Positions 1 to 4,877 of a stretch of DNA of 7,630 nucleotides are shown here, piece after piece (positions within the stretch are counted from its first letter, which is position 1; every line of letters starts with the position of its first letter). The position numbers and the translations under genes were made by a program. Location: positions 1 through 7,630 of the forward strand of contig JAFSFN010000038.1 in assembly GCA_017435185.1 (NCBI GenBank), read 5' to 3'. The stretch comes from Clostridia bacterium (lineage in GTDB: Bacteria; Bacillota; Clostridia; Christensenellales; CAG-138). The notes below the pieces were generated by a model that saw nothing but the letters and a program-made list of their open reading frames with translations, had not been told where the DNA came from and ran no database searches.

Positions 1-39
1 CAGCGCGTATTCGTCATATGCAAGACTGAAAAACCATAA
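1..39 (+). CDS. C-terminal end of an upstream sortase paralog (partial)
   Basis: The first 39 bases read in frame as QRVFVICKTEKP followed by TAA. This matches the end of the complete sortase just downstream (QRCFVICKEKDKN): seven of the first eight residues are the same, including the Arg that aligns with the sortase catalytic arginine. The simplest reading is that the window starts inside a second sortase gene arranged in tandem with the one at 55-762. Only the tail is visible, so its length, class and integrity cannot be judged. The identification rests on similarity to the neighbour over a short stretch; chance is unlikely because frame, stop position and residue order all agree. Confidence 0.78.
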   Translation, partial: QRVFVICKTEKP

Positions 40-54
40 CGCATTTATCACGCT

Positions 55-762
55 ATGTACTATACTAACCGCAAGAAAACAAGAAACAGAAAAACAAAAA
101 AGAAATCTGCCGCTCTGAGAATATTGCTAATGTGCGTCAGTCTTGTTCTGTTTGTCGGCGGTGCATTCTTAACAGCCAGTCAGTATATATATATGCCAAA
201 TGTTCTGGCTTTTTTGGGTATAAACCAAACTTCCACTCCGCCACCTATAGTTGTTATGCCCACGCCAACACCTGTTCCCTCAGGTGCTGCACCTTCTTCA
301 CCCACTCCGTATGTTCAGGTAAAGCCTGTCAGGATATATTTTACAGAACGCAATATCTCGTGTGAGATACAACCGGTGGGACTTTTGCCCAACAATGCCA
401 TTGGCACGGTTGATGACCCATACATCGCCGCTTGGTTTGAAGAAGGACCTGCTCCCGGAGAAAAAGGTAATTGTATAATAAACGGCCATGTGCGTTGGGA
501 CGGAAAGGCGGGCACTTTTGCAATTCTCCCCAGTCTCCGCAAAGGTGAAGAGATACTCATAGAATTTGAAAACGGTTCTCAAAAGCGTTTCTATGTTGCC
601 GAAACGATATACTATCCGTTTGACAACATACCCCAGCATATGCTGACTTCAGGCGATGAAGACAAACTGACTTTAATAACCTGCCACGGCGAATGGAACA
701 GCGATGCAGGCACTTCATCACAGCGCTGTTTCGTAATATGCAAAGAAAAAGATAAAAACTGA
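55..762 (+). CDS. Class F-like sortase, membrane-anchored cysteine transpeptidase
   Basis: This is a 235-aa sortase, an extracytoplasmic cysteine transpeptidase that cuts a sorting signal in a secreted protein and joins it to a cell-surface nucleophile. Residues 1-20 are strongly basic, 21-42 form one membrane segment, and 60-86 are a Pro/Thr/Ser-rich linker, giving an N-in, catalytic-domain-out layout. The catalytic domain covers about 90-231. Visible active-site residues are His145 (in NGHVRW), Cys210 (in LTLITC) and Arg224 (in SQRCFVI). The DDPYIAAWFEEGPAPGEKG stretch and the NGH-to-TLITC spacing resemble class F sortases; class D or E is possible. ATG 55 is the only sensible start, because an in-frame stop lies at 37-39 and the next Met is inside the membrane segment. 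No clear Shine-Dalgarno precedes it. No LPXTG-type substrate or pilin gene is in the window, so the substrate is unknown. Confidence 0.94.
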   Translation: MYYTNRKKTRNRKTKKKSAALRILLMCVSLVLFVGGAFLTASQYIYMPNVLAFLGINQTSTPPPIVVMPTPTPVPSGAAPSSPTPYVQVKPVRIYFTERNISCEIQPVGLLPNNAIGTVDDPYIAAWFEEGPAPGEKGNCIINGHVRWDGKAGTFAILPSLRKGEEILIEFENGSQKRFYVAETIYYPFDNIPQHMLTSGDEDKLTLITCHGEWNSDAGTSSQRCFVICKEKDKN

Positions 763-785
763 TGCATTCTAAAGCATCAGTTTTT
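754..785. terminator. Bidirectional rho-independent terminator between convergent genes
   Basis: A 7-bp perfect stem, CTGATGC (759-765) with GCATCAG (774-780), has an 8-base loop and is flanked by AAAAA (754-758) and TTTTT (781-785). These flanks extend the stem to 12 bp and supply a U tract for transcripts arriving from either side. The sortase stop TGA (760-762) and the polymerase stop TAA (784-786 on the minus strand) both lie in this structure, so one short element serves both convergent genes. Confidence 0.88.
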
Positions 786-2001
786 ATTCTTCCCGCTCCG
801 AATTGTTTACAATATCCGTATTCACCGTATTGGCAAATGTTATTGCATCCTTGCCGTATCTGTTCCTTATCTCATCCATTATCCTGTCAAGTTTTTCATT
901 CTTAACTCTCTGCTTTGAGTTGTCCTCCAAAAGACTAATCTGTTCAACAGGATTTGTGATAAGCCCTGTCGCCGTCACATTCAGTAATCTGATGGGCGCA
1001 GTCTGTTGCCAGCAACCCTTTAGTATCTCAAGTGCCGTATCAAACAATACTCTCGTCGAGTTTGTCGGCACTGAAAGTTTACGCTGTCTTTGTATCGTCC
1101 GCAAATACGGGTCTTTTATCTGTATCTGAACAGTCTCACAATACAAGCCATGCTTCCTGAGCCTGTATGCCACCGAATCACACAGCATGGTGAGCCCTGC
1201 ATGGATATCCTCCATGCCCACAAGGTCTCGGGCAAAAGTTATACTGTTACCCACACTTTTTATGGGATCATGCTCATCAACCGTTTTGACTTCACTCGTA
1301 TCCAGACCGTTTGCATTCTGCCACAAGGACTCGCCTGCTTTTCCAAGAAGTGACACAAGCCGTTCCCTGCTTGCCGACGCTATATCGCCTATTGTAAGTA
1401 TTCCTGCTTGATTAAGTGTCTTTGTCGCCGATTTTCCTACAAACAACATGTTTTCCACAGGAAGCGGCCACAGTATTTTCTTGAAATTTTCCCTGCTTAT
1501 TACAGTTGTTGCGTCGGGCTTTTTATAATCACTGCCCAACTTTGCGAACACTTTATTGAAAGAAACACCAACCGATATGGTTATACCTATTTCTTCCCTT
1601 ATGCGTTTTCGCAAAGTGTCGGCAATCTCTTTGCCTGTCCCATACAGATGCAGGCTTCCCGTCACATCAAGCCATGATTCATCAATCGAGAATCGTTCCA
1701 CACAGCCGGTATACTGCATATAGATATCATTTATCTTTTCGCAGTACATTTCATACTTGTCGTGATGCGGCGGAACAAGCACAAGCTCGGGACATTTCTG
1801 TTTTGCCTGCCAAATCGTCTCCGCAGTCTTTATCCCAAATCGTTTGGCTTCTTCATTTTTGGCAAGTATTATTCCATGGCGATTCCTCGGATCACCACAT
1901 ACCGCCATTGGCACATTTTTAAGCTCCGGTCTGTCTATAGATTCCACCGAAGCATAATAGGCATTGCAGTCACAATGCAATATTGTCCTTTCCATGCTCA
2001 T
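784..2001 (-). CDS. dinB: DNA polymerase IV, Y-family translesion polymerase
   Basis: This 405-aa protein is a DinB-type Y-family polymerase, which copies past damaged template bases with low fidelity and has no proofreading domain. The palm metal ligands are visible as Asp11 (in HCDCNAYYASVE) and Asp107/Glu108 (in FSIDESWLDVT). Tyr16 sits at the steric-gate position that excludes ribonucleotides. The conserved VGVSFNKVFAKLGSDYKKPD block is at 144-163, the thumb/helix-hairpin-helix region is near 184-235, and the little-finger domain is about 245-355. A QISLL sequence at 354-358 fits the beta-clamp binding pentapeptide, followed by a tail of about 45 residues. Length is slightly above that of E. 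coli Pol IV. The first ATG overlaps the phosphatase stop as ATGA (2001-1998), which suggests translational coupling; Met3 is a close alternative start. The gene ends in the shared terminator. No LexA-type box was recognised upstream of the operon. Confidence 0.96.
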   Translation of the reverse strand: MSMERTILHCDCNAYYASVESIDRPELKNVPMAVCGDPRNRHGIILAKNEEAKRFGIKTAETIWQAKQKCPELVLVPPHHDKYEMYCEKINDIYMQYTGCVERFSIDESWLDVTGSLHLYGTGKEIADTLRKRIREEIGITISVGVSFNKVFAKLGSDYKKPDATTVISRENFKKILWPLPVENMLFVGKSATKTLNQAGILTIGDIASASRERLVSLLGKAGESLWQNANGLDTSEVKTVDEHDPIKSVGNSITFARDLVGMEDIHAGLTMLCDSVAYRLRKHGLYCETVQIQIKDPYLRTIQRQRKLSVPTNSTRVLFDTALEILKGCWQQTAPIRLLNVTATGLITNPVEQISLLEDNSKQRVKNEKLDRIMDEIRNRYGKDAITFANTVNTDIVNNSEREE

Positions 2002-2456
2002 TCCGAAATCACAAGCGAGTCAAGCAACCCGCGACAACCATCTACCACATCATTCCATGTCGCTTCAAAATCACGAGTATACCAAGGGTCGGCCACATCA
2101 CTCGGAAAATCCGTATAATCCTTGAGCATAGATATTTTGCCCCTGCTGTCTTCTCCCAACATACGGTGCATATTTCTTATATTGGCGGCGTCCATTCCGA
2201 TAATATAATCAAACACATCATAATCTCTGCGAGTAAGCTGTCTTGCAGTCTTTCCCTCACAGTTTATACCATGCTCTGCCAATATCTTCTTAACGGGAGG
2301 ATATACGCCATTGCCTATCTCCTCCGTACTTGTGGCGGCCGATTCTATCACAAAATCATCCTCAAGCCCCACCTGTCTGACAAGATGCTTCATCACAAAT
2401 TCCGCCATAGGACTTCTGCAAATATTGCCATGGCAAACGAATAGTATTTTTATCAT
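1998..2456 (-). CDS. Low-molecular-weight protein-tyrosine phosphatase
   Basis: This 152-aa cytoplasmic protein has the full low-molecular-weight PTPase layout, and its length is normal for the family. The phosphate-binding loop C(X)5RS is at the N-terminus: Cys8 is the nucleophile and Arg14 binds phosphate in VCHGNICRSPMAEF. The general acid is Asp123 in the DPWY motif (123-126). Members remove phosphate from phosphotyrosine, and some Gram-positive ones act on BY-kinases controlling capsule or exopolysaccharide synthesis; a few act on arginine phosphate. The loop here does not settle which. A ribosome site AAGAGG (2465-2470) is placed 8 bases before the ATG. It is the first gene of a two-gene unit with the Pol IV gene, whose start overlaps its TGA by four bases. 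No tyrosine kinase gene is present in the window. Confidence 0.95.
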   Translation of the reverse strand: MIKILFVCHGNICRSPMAEFVMKHLVRQVGLEDDFVIESAATSTEEIGNGVYPPVKKILAEHGINCEGKTARQLTRRDYDVFDYIIGMDAANIRNMHRMLGEDSRGKISMLKDYTDFPSDVADPWYTRDFEATWNDVVDGCRGLLDSLVISE

Positions 2457-2481
2457 TAAAAGTTCCTCTTTCAGTTTCTGT

Positions 2482-2508
2482 AGTGTAACAATAACGATAA
2501 TGTACCAA
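2482..2508 (-). promoter_or_regulatory. Possible promoter for the phosphatase-Pol IV unit
   Basis: On the minus strand, TACACT (2487-2482) preceded by TGT gives a possible extended -10. TTGGTA (2508-2503) lies 15 bases upstream as a possible -35, which is shorter than the ideal spacing. A start near 2475 would leave a leader of about 20 bases holding the AAGAGG ribosome site. The match is modest. The -35 candidate sits at the edge of the inverted repeat at 2507-2547. Confidence 0.3.
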
Positions 2509-2547
2509 TGGAACGATTTGAGAATGAGTACATTCTATCGTTTCATT
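2493..2547. repeat. Long imperfect hairpin with a competing third arm
   Basis: Bases 2507-2517 (AATGGAACGAT) pair with 2537-2547 (ATCGTTTCATT) through 11 positions with one G-T wobble. After a 3-base bulge (TTG), 2521-2526 (AGAATG) pairs perfectly with 2531-2536 (CATTCT), leaving a 4-base loop. A separate arm, 2493-2505 (AACGATAATGTAC), is complementary to 2528-2542 at 13 positions with a 2-base bulge, so it competes for the same bases. No T tract follows on either strand, so this is not a standard terminator. It could be an operator with three AACGAT half-sites, an RNA switch in the leader, or a small palindromic repeat. It lies between the Fic stop and the phosphatase start. Confidence 0.6.
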
Positions 2548-2578
2548 ACTGATGCCGGAATCGCATATAGTATCAATA

Positions 2579-3472
2579 CTAATCCTGCAACATATCCAAA
2601 TACATATCTAACCTTGCATTTATATATTCTGCAAACAGCTTTTCCATTGCCGAAAGGTTGCGTTTTACATAATACTCATCGAATGCATTATAGTAGGCAA
2701 TTCTATCTGCAAATTTAATATCAATAGGCGGATAGCCTGCCTTCATCAATTCAAGATTTACAAGCAGTCTTCCGGTTCTGCCATTTCCATCAATGAACGG
2801 ATGGATGCCTTCAAACTCAATATGGAAACGAGCCAGTCTCGTTACAATATGCTCCGTGCTTTCAGCAAAGTCACGCAATAGCTGTTTCATCTTCGGCTCA
2901 ATAAGATACGGTTGTACAGGCTCATGCTGTGCGCCCATAATACGCACCGGAACTCTGCGGTATACACCCCGATCTTCTTTCTTGTCAGCAAGAACAAGAT
3001 AATGAATTTGCTTAATTATGCTTTCGCTAATCGGTACACTATCTTTCACAAGTTCACTTACAAATTCAAAGGCTTCTTTATGACCGACTGCTTCCATGTG
3101 TTCCTTTAACGGTTTCCGAGCAATAGTAAGACCTCGGAGTACCAAATCTGTTTCTCGCAGGGTAAGTGTGTTTCCTTCGATAGCATTGGAATTGTAAGTG
3201 TATTCCACGATAAATTCCTCATTAAGCCTTGCTGCTTCTCCCGCTGTCAAAGGTCTTCTTCCATCCAACTCTACTTTTTTGCACTCAATTTGCAGTAAAA
3301 GGTTTTCCTTCGATTTGTAACGACCATCGGCAGGTTTCCTCGCATCCACAGGAATTTTCCAACCTCGCCCTTCTCGGTATGCTCCGCAAATTTTCCCTTC
3401 AGAGCAAAGAACTCGGATTCTTCTATCAGAAATGCCCCATTTTTCAGAAGCCTGTTTTGCTGTCATAAACAC
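2579..3472 (-). CDS. HTH-Fic protein, predicted self-inhibited AMP transferase
   Basis: This 297-aa protein joins an excisionase/MerR-like helix-turn-helix (about residues 4-45, including TAKQASEKWGISDRRIRVL and a basic GRGWKIP wing) to a Fic domain. Fic enzymes transfer a nucleotide monophosphate, usually AMP, to hydroxyl side chains of target proteins. The core motif is complete at 224-235 (HPFIDGNGRTGR), with His224 as catalytic base and Asp228 as the Mg2+ ligand. SNAIEG at 95-100 fits the (S/T)xxxE(G/N) inhibitory helix; Glu99 would block productive ATP binding. Because this helix is N-terminal to the Fic core, the protein is class II. The target is unknown. GTG at 3472 is preferred over ATG at 3466 because GGAGG (3481-3485) lies 8 bases before GTG. 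It has its own promoter and no adjacent antitoxin gene, and it may regulate itself through its HTH domain. Confidence 0.95.
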   Translation of the reverse strand: MFMTAKQASEKWGISDRRIRVLCSEGKICGAYREGRGWKIPVDARKPADGRYKSKENLLLQIECKKVELDGRRPLTAGEAARLNEEFIVEYTYNSNAIEGNTLTLRETDLVLRGLTIARKPLKEHMEAVGHKEAFEFVSELVKDSVPISESIIKQIHYLVLADKKEDRGVYRRVPVRIMGAQHEPVQPYLIEPKMKQLLRDFAESTEHIVTRLARFHIEFEGIHPFIDGNGRTGRLLVNLELMKAGYPPIDIKFADRIAYYNAFDEYYVKRNLSAMEKLFAEYINARLDMYLDMLQD

Positions 3473-3480
3473 AGACTATC

Positions 3481-3526
3481 CCTCCATTCTGATATATAGT
3501 ATAGCACTTTATCGGAACAATACCAA
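3481..3526 (-). promoter_or_regulatory. Fic gene promoter and ribosome binding site
   Basis: Read on the minus strand, TTGGTA (3526-3521; four of six matches to TTGACA) is followed after exactly 17 bases by TATACT (3503-3498; five of six matches to TATAAT). Transcription would start near 3491, leaving a short leader of about 20 bases. That leader contains GGAGG (3485-3481), 8 bases before the GTG start. This arrangement makes the Fic gene independent of the genes to its right. Confidence 0.75.
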
Positions 3527-3564
3527 TAATATCGGAATAATGTTTGTAAAACAACGGAATAATA
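3509..3564. repeat. Three direct CGGAAYAAT repeats over the Fic promoter
   Basis: Three similar elements lie at 3509-3522, 3529-3542 and 3551-3564 on the plus strand. Their cores are CGGAACAAT, CGGAATAAT and CGGAATAAT, starting at 3513, 3533 and 3555. The spacing of 20 and 22 bases is about two helical turns, so the sites would face the same side of the DNA. The first copy lies in the promoter spacer and touches the -35, and the others lie upstream. This is the layout of an operator; the best candidate ligand is the HTH domain of the Fic protein itself, which is an inference. Confidence 0.65.
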
Positions 3565-3648
3565 TCAAATGATACTTTCTACAAAAGGCATCTGCATAGC
3601 TACAGGGTGTATTCTACTACCCCTAAAAAGGAGATTTTTACATATTTT

Positions 3649-4545
3649 TCAGCGTCTGATAAATTTACCTGCAACGCGCATAAACAAATTGAGCAAGTTA
3701 AAACGCCTTGTTTTAATATCTATCACTTCATAGTGTTCACAAGCATTATATGTGTGCATACCATCCAACAAAAGGAAACGGTCGTATTTAAGCTGCTCAG
3801 GACGCAGTTCCTTAATCTCTGTCTCGGTGTATTTCATGTCACCGTCAATACTGCACCTGCAGAAAATCAGCGTTTTACCATAACCATCACCGCAATTTTC
3901 GGAAAACTGTGCAGGACGCACGAGCTGACCTTGCCACTCAAATATATGCCCTGCAGGGCGACTGCGAAAGGCTTCCGCATCCGCTATTACAGCATCCTCA
4001 CGCTTGCCGTCAAGATCTGCAAGTACGAGTTGAGGTTTTTCAGGATCATCTACTCTATGCGTTAATGCAAGGCGTGCATCTGAAATGGGCAGCGGAGTCG
4101 TATCTGCAAAACTTACGTTTTTACGAAGCACTTTTTTCTTTTTCCACTTGTTCGGAAAATCCTCCGCTTCATAAAGCGAAAGTTCATTTCCCGCACCTGA
4201 TTCGGGCATTATATATATCCTGCCGTCGCATTTCATTATACAAGGATATGAAAGATGATAGGCCTCTTTGATTATCGGTTTCCATTTTGAGGTCCTGCCG
4301 TTTTCAATCTTGCAATAACCCAAAACGCCTCTTCTCAAAATGTAGTCATACAGTTCAGCAAATATATAAGTCTGACCCTCATGCTCAAAAACAAAGGGGT
4401 CTGCCGCCCAATATCTGAACGAATTTTTGATTATATTGAAACGGGTTTGGGTGTCTCGTAAAATTTCTCCCGCCTGCTTTTTTCTGTAAGCAACATTCCA
4501 GCTTTCGGCATAAACAGGAGTTCTTTTCAAATCAAAGCTGCTCAT
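3649..4545 (-). CDS. Beta-propeller protein, GINT1 N-terminal/GH43-like type
   Basis: This 298-aa protein resembles the five-bladed beta-propeller domain at the N-terminus of glucosamine inositolphosphorylceramide transferase 1, also found in bacteria alone or fused to formyltransferase domains and related in fold to GH43/GH32 glycosidases. Visible family signatures are YWAADPFVFEHEGQTYIFAE (45-64, with Asp49), YHLSYP (96-101), MPES (113-116), ADTTPL (147-152), SRPAGHIFEWQGQLVRPAQ (195-213) and DGMHTYN (261-267). The repeated hydrophobic-strand and 'EWQGQL'-like turns fit propeller blades. No signal peptide or membrane helix is seen, though the last 13 residues are basic and partly hydrophobic. 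Bacterial members have no settled reaction; a role in surface glycan metabolism is only inferred. The gene starts 14 bases inside the methyltransferase-like gene, with a purine-rich GGGAAGAG stretch before its ATG. Family assignment is from memory of motifs. Confidence 0.72.
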   Translation of the reverse strand: MSSFDLKRTPVYAESWNVAYRKKQAGEILRDTQTRFNIIKNSFRYWAADPFVFEHEGQTYIFAELYDYILRRGVLGYCKIENGRTSKWKPIIKEAYHLSYPCIMKCDGRIYIMPESGAGNELSLYEAEDFPNKWKKKKVLRKNVSFADTTPLPISDARLALTHRVDDPEKPQLVLADLDGKREDAVIADAEAFRSRPAGHIFEWQGQLVRPAQFSENCGDGYGKTLIFCRCSIDGDMKYTETEIKELRPEQLKYDRFLLLDGMHTYNACEHYEVIDIKTRRFNLLNLFMRVAGKFIRR

Positions 4546-4873
4546 AGTTCTCTTCCCTTTTATTCTCCCCCAAAAGTTTAGTCATACGGTAAACACTCAA
4601 ATCAACTTTACCGTCAACTACTTTCACGCCTTCGTCCTCAAGCCGCATTTTCTGAACATCTATGCCCCCGAACACAAAGGCTTTCGCCAGTTCGCCATTT
4701 GCGTTTACCACTCTGTGACAAGGGATTTCGGCAGGGTTTGGATTTTTATGGAGAGCATTTCCCACCGTCCTGCACCAGTTGATATTTCCTGCCAATGCCG
4801 CAATCTGACCATAAGTTGCTACCTTGCCTTTTGGTATTCGCTTTACTGTTTCATATATCTTTTCGTAAACCAT
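4532..4873 (-). CDS. Short O6-alkylguanine-DNA methyltransferase-like protein
   Basis: This 113-aa protein corresponds to the DNA-binding/catalytic C-terminal domain of MGMT (Ogt/Ada) and lacks the N-terminal ribonuclease-H-like domain. The winged-helix region reads IPKGKVATYGQIAALAG (13-29), with Tyr21 at the phosphate-rotating tyrosine position and Arg35 (CRTVGNAL) at the arginine-finger position. The active-site motif PCHRV (51-55) retains the acceptor Cys52, unlike alkyltransferase-like proteins, which usually have Trp or Ala there. It could therefore accept the alkyl group in a single suicide reaction, or bind damage and recruit excision repair. The VFGGIDVQKMRLEDEGV helix (67-83) matches the conserved end of the domain. 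Its ATG lies 4 bases after the ATPase stop with no clear Shine-Dalgarno, so it is probably translated by coupling. About 15 C-terminal residues are charged and extend into the overlap with the next gene. Confidence 0.92.
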   Translation of the reverse strand: MVYEKIYETVKRIPKGKVATYGQIAALAGNINWCRTVGNALHKNPNPAEIPCHRVVNANGELAKAFVFGGIDVQKMRLEDEGVKVVDGKVDLSVYRMTKLLGENKREENYEQL

Positions 4874-4877
4874 ATTT

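Noticed and set aside
2521..2536. GAATG-TACT-CATTC palindrome considered as a LexA/DinR box for Pol IV
   Set aside because: The Gram-positive LexA consensus needs GAAC-N4-GTTC; the half-sites here are GAATG and CATTC, and they are better explained as the inner stem of the larger hairpin.
2579..3472. Fic gene as part of a toxin-antitoxin module with a neighbouring small antitoxin
   Set aside because: No small antitoxin-like frame with its own ribosome site adjoins the gene, and the inhibitory motif is already within the Fic protein.
3604..3624. Possible terminator hairpin after the beta-propeller gene (AGGGGTA/TACACCCT on the minus strand)
   Set aside because: The stem is about 7 bp with a bulged A, and no T tract follows directly. 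It may weakly affect transcription but does not meet the terminator pattern.
3627..3645. Plus-strand AAGGAG followed by a short AT-rich stretch, like a ribosome site
   Set aside because: No ATG, GTG or TTG start lies at a suitable distance, and the frame closes quickly with TGA; it overlaps the 3' flank of a minus-strand gene.
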